18,630 bases of DNA from an uncultured Alistipes sp. (GTDB lineage: Bacteria; Bacteroidota; Bacteroidia; Bacteroidales; Rikenellaceae), in NCBI GenBank assembly GCA_900550925.1, contig URTU01000030.1, positions 1-18,630 of the forward strand. Reading direction: 5' to 3'. The translations under genes and the position numbers were made by a program. Below the pieces are notes generated by a model. That model was not told where the DNA came from and searched no databases. It saw nothing but the letters and a program-made list of their open reading frames with translations. Position 1 is the first letter of the stretch. Each line of letters opens with the position of its first letter. Positions 7,651 to 13,974 of the stretch are shown in pieces.

Positions 7651-8817
7651 TCAGATCTTGTCGATCATCTTCTGGATAGCCAGGAAGAATTTCGAGTCGT
7701 CAATGCTGAGTCTCTGACCGATAAGACGTAATGTCCGTACGAACCGCGTATTGCGTGGCATTTGGTGCGCCGTGAACTGGTAAAGCCCGACGGTGATCAG
7801 CAGGCTGAGACCGACAACTGCATAGAACTGCAGGTCGATCGAAGCACCGGCGGCTGCCAGTATCCACCATATGAAAACAACTATCGTGTTGAGGGTCAGG
7901 ATGGCAAACGTGGTAGACGAATGCGAGTATCCGAGTTCGATGAACATGTGGTGGAGATGGGTCTTGTCGGGGCGGAACGGGGATTTATGGTGAGCGAGCC
8001 GTGTCAGCATTACCCTCAGTGTATCGAACACCGGAACGCTCAGAACGGCAAGTGTGAATGGCACCAATCCGATTTTCGGGCCCACGAACTGTGCGCATTG
8101 CGAGTTGTGGTGCAGCATTTCGAATACGAATACCGACATCAGAACACCCATGACGAGAGTTCCGCCGTCGCCGATGAACATTTTGGATGTCTTGCCGAAT
8201 ACGTTGTGGAAGAAGAACGGTATGAGAGCGCCGGCCGAAACGGCTGCCATGATTGTCATGGTGATGTCTCCGGAGAGATAGAAGGTTGTGCCGAACATGA
8301 TGCAGGCGATGATGCAGAATCCCGACGAGAGACCGTTGACACCGTCGATCAGGTTTATTGCATTTATGATTCCGATTGCGGCGAAGAGGGTCAGCGGCAC
8401 GGCCACTCCGTACGGGATGGTTTCGATGCCCCACAGGCCGTGGAAGTCGTCGATGTAATATCCGCCGATCAGAATCAGTATGAGCATGACGAGGACCTCG
8501 ATCATTACCCGCATCATTGGGCTCAGGTTTAGGACGTCGTCCATTGTACCGGTGTAGAGCATTGCCATGGCGGCGGTTATCAGGACGAGCAGTTTTGCGG
8601 CGTCGACGAACGGCACCATGCTGCCCAAGCCGAAGACGATGCCGAAGAATACGGCCATTCCGCCCAGTACCGGAACGGGTTCGCGTTGGAGTTTGCGGGC
8701 ATCGGGATTGTCGACAATATTCTTGAGTTTGGCGATTCGGACGATTATCGGGTGGATCCACCCTGACATGAGGATCGATATGACAAAGGCTATGATGACG
8801 GGGTAGAGCTTATCCAT
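7651..8817 (-). CDS. WecA/MraY-like undecaprenyl-phosphate sugar-1-phosphate transferase
   Basis: A polytopic inner-membrane enzyme that moves an (N-acetyl)hexosamine-1-phosphate from UDP-sugar to polyprenyl phosphate. This starts glycan assembly such as O-antigen, capsule or other lipid-linked glycans. It is 388 residues with around 10-11 hydrophobic segments. Signatures: DNPDARKLQREPVPVLGG (36-53), the paired aspartates in TGTMDDVLNLSP (Asp93-Asp94), NAINLIDGVNGLSSG (152-166), MFIGDGGT (213-220) and the basic cytoplasmic loop HHKSPFRPDKTHLHHMFIELGYSH (276-299), whose HLHH-type motif marks the WecA/TagO/Rfe branch rather than MraY. The start at 8817 gives a TM segment immediately (YPVIIAFVISILMSGW). 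It is transcribed alone from a promoter about 310 bp upstream. The sugar cannot be decided from sequence. A later GT4 gene (10452-11615) is separated from it by a tRNA and another gene. Confidence 0.93.
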   Translation of the reverse strand: MDKLYPVIIAFVISILMSGWIHPIIVRIAKLKNIVDNPDARKLQREPVPVLGGMAVFFGIVFGLGSMVPFVDAAKLLVLITAAMAMLYTGTMDDVLNLSPMMRVMIEVLVMLILILIGGYYIDDFHGLWGIETIPYGVAVPLTLFAAIGIINAINLIDGVNGLSSGFCIIACIMFGTTFYLSGDITMTIMAAVSAGALIPFFFHNVFGKTSKMFIGDGGTLVMGVLMSVFVFEMLHHNSQCAQFVGPKIGLVPFTLAVLSVPVFDTLRVMLTRLAHHKSPFRPDKTHLHHMFIELGYSHSSTTFAILTLNTIVVFIWWILAAAGASIDLQFYAVVGLSLLITVGLYQFTAHQMPRNTRFVRTLRLIGQRLSIDDSKFFLAIQKMIDKI

Positions 8818-9128
8818 AGGAGTCTTAAGATTAAGTTTGTCAATAGCATTCTGCCGATAGTTTCAAGCCGTTGCGGATTGGTGCCGCATTTCGAATGCCG
8901 GGCGGATCATTGTGAAGGTCGTATCTCCGATTCGGTTCGAAACCATATTGTTATCGTAATGGTTTTGTATGTCCCGGGACGGCGATGGCCATGCTCTCCG
9001 CGATTTGAAGCCGCAAGGTATGTCGCCCCCCCCCACGTATTATCTGTTCGATCTGTTTGCACCGGGCAGGCCCGCGCGTGATTCAAAATGCAGCGGCGGC
9101 CGTGCCCGTATGTGTATACAAATTTAAG
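8818..9128 (-). other. Long untranslated leader / gene-free region upstream of the WecA-like gene
   Basis: There is no convincing gene here. If transcription starts at the 9129-9160 promoter, this stretch is a 5' leader of about 300 nt. It contains an imperfect hairpin (AAACCAT 8940-8946 with ATGGTTT 8959-8965), a perfect 10-bp palindrome GTCCCGGGAC (8971-8980) and a run of nine C at 9026-9034 (G9 in the transcript). I recognise no known riboswitch or structured RNA. Confidence 0.4.
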
Positions 9129-9160
9129 CAAATATATGTATTATTTTTTCAATGTCCAAA
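9129..9160 (-). promoter_or_regulatory. Strong Bacteroidetes promoter upstream of the WecA-like gene
   Basis: On the minus strand, TTTG (9157-9160), a 20-bp spacer and TATATTTG (9129-9136) match the consensus fully. The next minus-strand gene is the WecA-like gene at 8817, so this promoter either drives it through a long leader or drives an unrecognised small RNA. Confidence 0.65.
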
Positions 9161-9506
9161 TTTCGTGTCTGTATTGTGCCGGCCGCCCCTTAGATCGGCA
9201 GGGCGGCCGGATGGATGGTCGAAGATGTCGATAACATTCTGGCAATTATGTCTTTATATGGTTTGTGAACGCCGGTTTGCGGTTATGCGGACTGCAACAT
9301 CATGTGGTCCGTATGGTCATACGGAGGGGGGGGTGGAAAGGTGGCATAATTTGCCTGTTTTTTGTCATTTTTTTTGAAATAAATATTTCTGAAAACATTG
9401 CGGGATATACCTGAGCGTGGGGTGGTGGTTGCTGCACAAAAACGTTGGCAATCGTTTTACTGATCGTGTCGAAGCGGAATGGGTGAGACTTTTGGGGGCT
9501 TCCGAC
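9161..9506. other. Gene-free region with hairpins between the WecA-like leader and tRNA-Gln
   Basis: I see no gene here. Structures present are a perfect 10-bp GC stem (CCGGCCGCCC 9179-9188 with 9201-9210, 12-nt loop, no T tract), a 7-bp stem with 2-nt loop (CCGTATG 9309-9315 with 9318-9324), a run of eight G at 9326-9333, and a near-palindrome (AAAACG 9439-9444 with CGTTTT 9453-9458). The T-rich segment 9358-9375 has no upstream stem, so it is not a terminator. Confidence 0.5.
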
Positions 9507-9538
9507 AAAAAAGCCCTGCCGGAAACTCCGGCAGGGCT
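9507..9538 (-). terminator. Intrinsic terminator of tRNA-Gln
   Basis: On the minus strand an 11-bp perfect GC-rich stem (AGCCCTGCCGG / CCGGCAGGGCT, 9512-9522 with 9528-9538) with a 5-nt loop is followed by six T (complement of A9507-9512, the first T falling within the stem base). It begins six bases after the 3' end of the tRNA. Confidence 0.9.
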
Positions 9539-9544
9539 GGATGG

Positions 9545-9615
9545 TTGAGCTATCGGGACTCGAACCCAAAACGACAGAACCAAAATCTGCTGTGTTACCA
9601 TTACACCATAGCTCA
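9545..9615 (-). tRNA. tRNA-Gln (anticodon TTG)
   Basis: Folds fully by eye on the minus strand. Acceptor TGAGCTA/TAGCTCA with discriminator A; D stem GTGT/ACAC; anticodon arm with 7-nt loop TTTTGGT giving anticodon TTG; T stem TTGGG/CCCGA with loop TTCGAGT. The U1-A72 start is typical of bacterial tRNA-Gln. The 3' CCA is not encoded. Length is 71 nt. It has its own promoter upstream and a terminator downstream, so it is a single-gene transcription unit. Confidence 0.96.
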
Positions 9616-9636
9616 ATCGTTTGCTCGTAAGCGTTG

Positions 9637-9667
9637 CAAAGATACAATCTTTTTTTCATCCGGCAAA
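9637..9667 (-). promoter_or_regulatory. Promoter of tRNA-Gln
   Basis: On the minus strand TTTG (9664-9667), a 19-bp spacer and TATCTTTG (9637-9644) lie about 21 bp upstream of the tRNA 5' end. This is a full match to the Bacteroidetes consensus. Confidence 0.75.
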
Positions 9668-9782
9668 CACGGAGGCTATTTTTTGCTGCAACAGAACTTT
9701 GTGGAGGATCGGGGTGTCGCCTGAGGAGGCGGAGGAGTTGTCCGGGCGCGTGTCGAGGTGGCGAACGGAACCTAAAAAACAC

Positions 9783-9790
9783 TATCTTTG
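9783..9790 (+). promoter_or_regulatory. Candidate -7 element for the TSCPD gene
   Basis: TATCTTTG matches TAnnTTTG and ends 22 bp before the ATG at 9813. No clear -33 TTTG is present at the expected 19-20 bp upstream, so the call rests on the -7 box and the spacing to the gene. Confidence 0.45.
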
Positions 9791-9812
9791 ACCCCGAAAA
9801 AGGATTCTGATC

Positions 9813-10070
9813 ATGAAAACGAGTTATACATATATTCCCCAGGGTGTATGTTCGCGCCGGATCGACATAACGGTCGAGGATGGCGTGGTGCACAACGTGT
9901 CGTTCACGGGCGGTTGCAACGGTAATCTGCAGGGGATTTCGCGACTGGTCGAGGGTATGCCCGTGGAGCGGGTCATCGCCCTGCTGAAGGGAATCGATTG
10001 CGGCGGGAAGGGAACTTCGTGCCCCGACCAGCTGGCCTGTGCTTTGGAAAGGATCGCACGGGAGAAGTGA
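9813..10070 (+). CDS. Small TSCPD-domain protein (TIGR03905-like, four-cysteine)
   Basis: An 85-residue protein of unknown function that I recognise from its TSCPD motif. Conserved points are CSRRIDITVEDG (Cys13), FTGGCNGNLQGISRL (Cys35), the segment GIDCGGKGTSCPDQLA (Cys63, Cys70) and a further Cys76. The cysteines suggest metal binding. Related TSCPD domains occur at the C-terminus of some class II (NrdJ-type) ribonucleotide reductases, but this one stands alone at normal length for the family. It has no signal peptide, so it should be cytosolic. It is a single gene with a candidate -7 box at 9783-9790 and no operon partner. No function can be assigned. Confidence 0.85.
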   Translation: MKTSYTYIPQGVCSRRIDITVEDGVVHNVSFTGGCNGNLQGISRLVEGMPVERVIALLKGIDCGGKGTSCPDQLACALERIAREK

Positions 10071-10221
10071 TTCGCAGGCTGGCTACCGCAGATGGTGCGT
10101 CCGACTGTACGTCATTGTTGCCCGTCCTGACTTTACAGCATTCTATTTCCGGTGGCGAAGGCCCGAAAAAGCTAATCGGTGATAGCCCCTCGTCGGCCGT
10201 TAGGTGCTGGAATATAATGAA

Positions 10222-10259
10222 AATCACCTGCAATGCCTTCCAGAGCGTTACAGGTGATT
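10222..10259. terminator. Candidate bidirectional hairpin terminator
   Basis: AATCACCTG (10222-10230) pairs with CAGGTGATT (10251-10259). Pairing extends inwards to a 15-bp stem with one C-A mismatch and one G-T wobble around an 8-nt loop. On the minus strand it is followed by a T-rich tail (TTCATTATATT), so it could end the glycosyltransferase transcript, whose stop is about 190 bp upstream. On the plus strand the tail is weaker. Confidence 0.5.
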
Positions 10260-10276
10260 ACGATTTGGTGATTTAT

Positions 10277-10345
10277 ATTGAGAGTGTCCTCATCAATTGA
10301 GAGCGCCCTCATCTATTGAGAGTGCCCCGTCTGTTGAGAGCCGCA
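10277..10345 (+). repeat. Tandem repeat, about 3.5 copies of a 19-bp unit
   Basis: The unit is close to ATTGAGAGYGYCCTCATCW. Copies: 10277-10295, 10296-10314, 10315-10333 and a degenerate partial copy from 10334 (TTGAGAGCCGCAT). The first two are nearly identical; the third diverges at its right end. Units one and two can fold into a small hairpin (TTGAGAG with CTC-A-TCAA around a 4-nt loop). It lies between convergent genes, immediately after the hairpin at 10222-10259. Confidence 0.8.
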
Positions 10346-10451
10346 TATCCCGTCGTATGGTGGCGCCCGGATTGTTGCCTTTTTGTCTGCGCCTTGAGGA
10401 TATGTGTTTATTGTTGGCTGTCGGGATGTTGCGCTGGTGTAAGGCCGGCGG

Positions 10452-11615
10452 TTACTTCAGTGTCATGCGGTAGACCTCCGTCAGTCGGTCGGCCATCGCC
10501 TCCCAGCTGAAACGTTGTTTTTCCTGTTCCATGTTTTTCCTGAAGCGCTCGGCATTGCCGTCGCTGTAGAAGCGCACGAAGGCCGCAGCAATCGACTCGG
10601 CAGACGTATCGGTCACATATCCAACCACATCGTTCGGAACGATCTCGGAGAGCCCGCCCACGTCGGTCACGATCATCGGCAGCGAGAAGTTGTAGGCTAT
10701 CTGCGTGACGCCGCTCTGCGTGGCGCTGCGGTAGGGCTGTATCAGAACGTCGGCGGCCGAGAAGAAGTAGCGGACCATATCGTCGGCAACGAAATAGTCG
10801 TGCAGCAGGATATCCTCCTGGAGGCCGAGCCGTGCGATCTGTTCGATATATTTTTCGCGGTTGTAGTAGAACTCTCCAGCCACGATCAGTCGCCGGTTTG
10901 CAGTGTGGCCCTCTTTTTTCAGCAGCGCCCAGGCATCGAGCAGCAGGTCGAGACCCTTGTAGTCGCGTATGATGCCGAAAAAGAGCGAATATTCGATTGC
11001 GGGGTCGAGCCCGAGTTTCTCGCAGGCCTCGCGCTTGCCGACCCGGCTGCCGAAGTTGACAAAGAGCGGGTGCGGCGAGAAGAGGGCCGGTTTTGAACGG
11101 GTGAACTGATCGAGGTCATCCTTGACCTGCTGCGACATGTAGATGAATCCGTCGACGCTGTTGATGAAGTATGAGGTGCAGGGGCGGTCGATCAGGTGGT
11201 GTTCGTGCGGGATTACGTTGTCGAGCTGGACGATTGTTTTGGTGTGTTTGTTGCGTCGGGCGATGCGCGAGATGGTGCCGAAGCAGGGTCCCATGAACGG
11301 TGTCCAGTACTTCATGAGCAGCATGTCGGGGCGTTCGCGACGGATGCGGAGTCCGATGCGGATCCAGTTGAAGGGGTTGACCGTATTCACACACCGTTCG
11401 ATCCTGAGGTCTTCGGGCGCCGGGGAGTCGGTGTACTGGCTCTTGCCCGGAAACAGGAATGAGGGATACTGTACGGTGAAGGTCTTGATGTCGGCCTCGC
11501 AACCGCGCGACTTGAAGGTGCGTGCCAGGATCTCCATGATGGAGGCTATGCCGCCCCGATATGGATGCGCCGGACCCAGAATCGTGATTTTTTTCAAGCT
11601 TTGCATGGCTGTCAT
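10452..11615 (-). CDS. Glycosyltransferase, GT4-like (GT-B fold)
   Basis: A probable retaining sugar transferase acting on a lipid-linked or envelope glycan at the cytoplasmic membrane face. It is 387 residues with no TM segment. The N-terminal Rossmann half begins KKITILGPAHPYRGGIASIME (glycine-rich loop, residues 8-28). The C-terminal half shows EYSLFFGIIRDYKGLDLLLDA, RRLIVAGEFYY, VADDMVRYFFSAADVLIQPYRSATQSGV and FSLPMIVTDVGGLSEIV. The first glutamate of the usual EX7E motif appears replaced by the SATQSGVTQ form seen in this subfamily, while the final Glu of GGLSEIV is kept. The ATG at 11606 (MQSLKK) is an alternative start. It is a single gene here, with no neighbouring polysaccharide cluster. 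Donor and acceptor are unknown. Confidence 0.87.
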   Translation of the reverse strand: MTAMQSLKKITILGPAHPYRGGIASIMEILARTFKSRGCEADIKTFTVQYPSFLFPGKSQYTDSPAPEDLRIERCVNTVNPFNWIRIGLRIRRERPDMLLMKYWTPFMGPCFGTISRIARRNKHTKTIVQLDNVIPHEHHLIDRPCTSYFINSVDGFIYMSQQVKDDLDQFTRSKPALFSPHPLFVNFGSRVGKREACEKLGLDPAIEYSLFFGIIRDYKGLDLLLDAWALLKKEGHTANRRLIVAGEFYYNREKYIEQIARLGLQEDILLHDYFVADDMVRYFFSAADVLIQPYRSATQSGVTQIAYNFSLPMIVTDVGGLSEIVPNDVVGYVTDTSAESIAAAFVRFYSDGNAERFRKNMEQEKQRFSWEAMADRLTEVYRMTLK

Positions 11616-11932
11616 ATCTCTTTTTGCGGAGACGGTTGCCTCCGTTCGAAATGCAAGATACCAATTTTAACCCGTAAATCCCAATCCGCAGGCCTAAATT
11701 TTTCTTTCGGCTACGGGTGGAGGCTGGAGCCGCAGTGTGGGGGAGCTTTTACGTAGAGGATGGCCGAGGCATGGTACGGTTGCGGCCGGCGGAGTGTCAC
11801 GGTTGGGACATAGTCTGTTTTGGAGCGGGGGGGCTTGCCGTACGGGAGGAGCGTTTTTTGCGGAGCGGCGGAGAGAGTTTTTCTCAATTTATTCGTACCT
11901 TTGTGTGAAATACAAAACAAACGATTGACAAT
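11616..11932. other. Divergent intergenic region
   Basis: This stretch lies between the glycosyltransferase (minus) and the carbonic anhydrase-like gene (plus). The left end holds a weak minus-strand promoter candidate (TTG at 11682-11684, then TATCTTG at 11654-11660). The centre (11700-11880) is GC-rich with a G7 run at 11827-11833 and no believable gene: the short open frames have no family resemblance. The right end carries the -7 element at 11896-11903. Confidence 0.4.
11896..11903 (+). promoter_or_regulatory. -7 element of the carbonic anhydrase-like gene
   Basis: TACCTTTG matches TAnnTTTG and ends 29 bp before the ATG at 11933, a typical leader spacing. No clear TTTG stands at -33. Confidence 0.45.
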
Positions 11933-12469
11933 ATGGCATTGATAAAATCAGTTCGCGGGCATGTGCCCGAAATAGGCGAAGGTACCTTCCTGGCCGAAAC
12001 GGCCGTTGTAATAGGCGATGTGCGTATTGGCGAGGGTTGCTCGATATGGTATGGGGCGGTTCTTCGCGGCGACGTCAACAGCATAACCATCGGTGACCGT
12101 ACCAATATCCAGGACGGTGCCGTGATACATACGCTTTACGACGGTTCGAAACACCCGTCGCAGACACATATCGGCAACGACGTGTCGGTGGGCCACAACG
12201 CTATCATACACGGCGGCATTATCGGCGACGGCTGCCTGATCGGCATGGGAGCGACGATCCTCGACAATGCCGTAGTGCCGTCGGGGTGCATCATTGCGGC
12301 CAATGCGCTGATACTGTCCAATGCGAAGTTGGAGCCCAACAGCGTCTATGCCGGCGTACCGGCCCGCAAGGTCAAGGAGGTGACGCCCGAACAACGCAAG
12401 GAGATCATCGAACGTACGGCGCACGACTATATGCTCTACGCCAGCTGGTACGGCGAAGAGAAGCAATAA
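11933..12469 (+). CDS. Gamma-class carbonic anhydrase-like hexapeptide protein (YrdA/PaaY type)
   Basis: A 178-residue left-handed beta-helix protein, expected to form a trimer with metal at the subunit interface. Family members include true carbonic anhydrases and enzymes of unknown activity. Hexapeptide repeats run from about residue 12 to 140 (IGDVRIGEGCSIWYGAVLRGD, ITIGDRTNIQDGAVIH, IIGDGCLIGMGATILDNAVV). The three zinc-ligand histidines are in place: His66 (AVIHT), His88 and His93 (VGHNAIIH). The typical PARKVKEVTPEQ sequence and C-terminal helix follow. There is no signal peptide, so it is cytosolic. It is transcribed alone from a -7 box 29 bp upstream. Whether it hydrates CO2 cannot be read from the sequence because the activity varies within this family. 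Confidence 0.92.
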   Translation: MALIKSVRGHVPEIGEGTFLAETAVVIGDVRIGEGCSIWYGAVLRGDVNSITIGDRTNIQDGAVIHTLYDGSKHPSQTHIGNDVSVGHNAIIHGGIIGDGCLIGMGATILDNAVVPSGCIIAANALILSNAKLEPNSVYAGVPARKVKEVTPEQRKEIIERTAHDYMLYASWYGEEKQ

Positions 12470-12636
12470 TGTAGCTGTGACGGAGCCGTGTGGCGGAGCG
12501 TGGGACGAACGAGGCTCCCTGCCCGCCGTTCGGGTGTTCCGAATGCCGGCCGCCGTCATGTTGAGCAGAAATAACCATTCTGCCGGCCAAAGTCTGTTTC
12601 AGGCCCTTGGCCGCGGGATATTTAACTTTAGGTGCT

Positions 12637-13974
12637 ATGGAGGTTATGGACGGTATGCCCAAATCGCGGATCGGTGTGACCAATGTCATGTTGGCATTGG
12701 CCATCAGCCTGTTGATCAACTTCTCGTATCTGTTGATACTGTTCGAGAGCAAGACGAGCGACGACCGTAATCTGCCTTCGGAGATGTCGCATCATAAACA
12801 GGAGCGGGTTGTCGAGATCGACCGCACCGGCGTGTTGAACATCATGCCCGACGGATATGGCTATATCGTGTATCCGGCAGGTGGTGAGATCGATTCGGTA
12901 TATGTCCATTCGGGAAGGATCTGGCGCTATGGTCTGAATAATGGCGACCGTATGGTTATCTCGGCCGAGGAGCCGAGAAAAGCCGGTGCCCACCACTCCC
13001 TGGAAAAGGTCTATTCGATCAACGGAAAGCCGTTCGAATATGAATCCCGTTTCGATAAACCCAATTCGGCCTCGCAGACCACCATCCAGATCATCAGCTA
13101 TTGGGTGCTCACATTCCTGCTGCTTACGATCCTTACGCTTCGCATGCGGAAACGGTCGTGGCAATACTATGCCAGCCGATATACGGCTTGCCTGATTCTG
13201 GTTGCATTGTTCTATTTCGTGGCTCCGACTTTGGGAATTCGCGGCGACCTGCCTCGCGGTATGATCGACATTATGCTGATCTTGAAGTGTTCGTTCGTAC
13301 TGGTGGTGGCGGTTCTCTACGGCCGTATTTACGGGCTGCTCTACCAGCGACAGCGGATGGTGCTCGAATACGAACAGCTCAAAAACGAAAACCTCTCGAC
13401 CCGATATCGGGTGCTGATGAGCCAGATAAGTCCTCATTTTCTGTTCAATTCGCTCAATTCGCTGTCGATGCTCGTGCGCGAAAAGTACATCGACAGCGCA
13501 TTGAACTATATCGACCGGTTGTCGTACGTGTTCCGCTACATCATCCAGAACGGTGAAAATACCCTTACGCCATTGTCCGAAGAGTTGAAGTTCGTCGATG
13601 CCTACCGGTATCTGCTCGAGGTGAGGTATGCCGACAAGCTCTTCTTCGATATCGAAGTCGACAGGCAGTATTGCGACATGCTGCTGCCGGCACTGTCGCT
13701 CCAGCCGCTGATCGAGAATGCCGTCAAGCACAACAGCATAACCCGGGCCCATCCGTTCCGGATCACGATCCGTACGGATGGGGCATGTGTGGTTGTCTCC
13801 AACCCGATAATTCCCAAGATGACGGCCGAACAGAGTACGGGCATAGGTTTGAAGAACCTGTCGAGCCGCTGGCAGCTGATCGCCAATCGGGACATACAGG
13901 TGATACGTACCGACGATCGGTTCGAGGTGCGTCTGCCGCTTATCTCCAACAACAAATCCCAGGACAAACGATGA
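12637..13974 (+). CDS. LytS-type sensor histidine kinase with a Rho RNA-binding-like sensor domain
   Basis: A membrane kinase that should phosphorylate the LytTR regulator encoded next. From the ATG at 12637 (445 residues): TM1 about 14-36; a soluble segment about 40-148; TM2 about 149-168; TM3 about 183-201; TM4 about 208-230; a short coiled linker; then the His_kinase domain with SPHFLFNSLN (phospho-acceptor His267), LIENAVKH (N box, Asn361) and GIGLKNLSSR (402-411). Four TM segments and basic loops after TM2 and TM4 put the kinase inside and residues 40-148 outside. Residues 56-136 align with the Rho primary RNA-binding domain (GVLNIMPDGYGYIV, VYVHSGRIWRYGLNNGDR, LEKVYSINGKPFE). ATGs at 12646 and 12655 are alternative starts; a one-mismatch -7 box (TAACTTTA, 12623-12630) is very close. 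The stop overlaps the next start (ATGA). Confidence 0.9.
   Translation: MEVMDGMPKSRIGVTNVMLALAISLLINFSYLLILFESKTSDDRNLPSEMSHHKQERVVEIDRTGVLNIMPDGYGYIVYPAGGEIDSVYVHSGRIWRYGLNNGDRMVISAEEPRKAGAHHSLEKVYSINGKPFEYESRFDKPNSASQTTIQIISYWVLTFLLLTILTLRMRKRSWQYYASRYTACLILVALFYFVAPTLGIRGDLPRGMIDIMLILKCSFVLVVAVLYGRIYGLLYQRQRMVLEYEQLKNENLSTRYRVLMSQISPHFLFNSLNSLSMLVREKYIDSALNYIDRLSYVFRYIIQNGENTLTPLSEELKFVDAYRYLLEVRYADKLFFDIEVDRQYCDMLLPALSLQPLIENAVKHNSITRAHPFRITIRTDGACVVVSNPIIPKMTAEQSTGIGLKNLSSRWQLIANRDIQVIRTDDRFEVRLPLISNNKSQDKR

Larger units (their letters stand above)
10071..10451. other. Intergenic region between convergent genes, with a hairpin and tandem repeats
   Basis: There is no gene here. The left part (10071-10220) shows nothing I can name. 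The right part holds the hairpin at 10222-10259 and the 19-bp tandem repeat at 10277-10345, listed separately. The stretch 10346-10451 shows nothing further. Confidence 0.5.

Noticed and set aside
8832..8839. TAAGTTTG as a plus-strand -7 element
   Set aside because: No -33 partner and no plus-strand gene follows for about 1 kb.
8907..9131. Possible 74-codon minus-strand gene in the leader of the WecA-like gene
   Set aside because: Its ATG falls inside the -7 element of the promoter at 9129-9160, and the translation looks like random GC-rich sequence.
9179..9210. GC-rich perfect hairpin as an intrinsic terminator
   Set aside because: No T tract follows on either strand and no gene ends next to it.
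10277..10345. Tandem repeat as a CRISPR array
   Set aside because: The copies abut without unique spacers and there are no cas genes.
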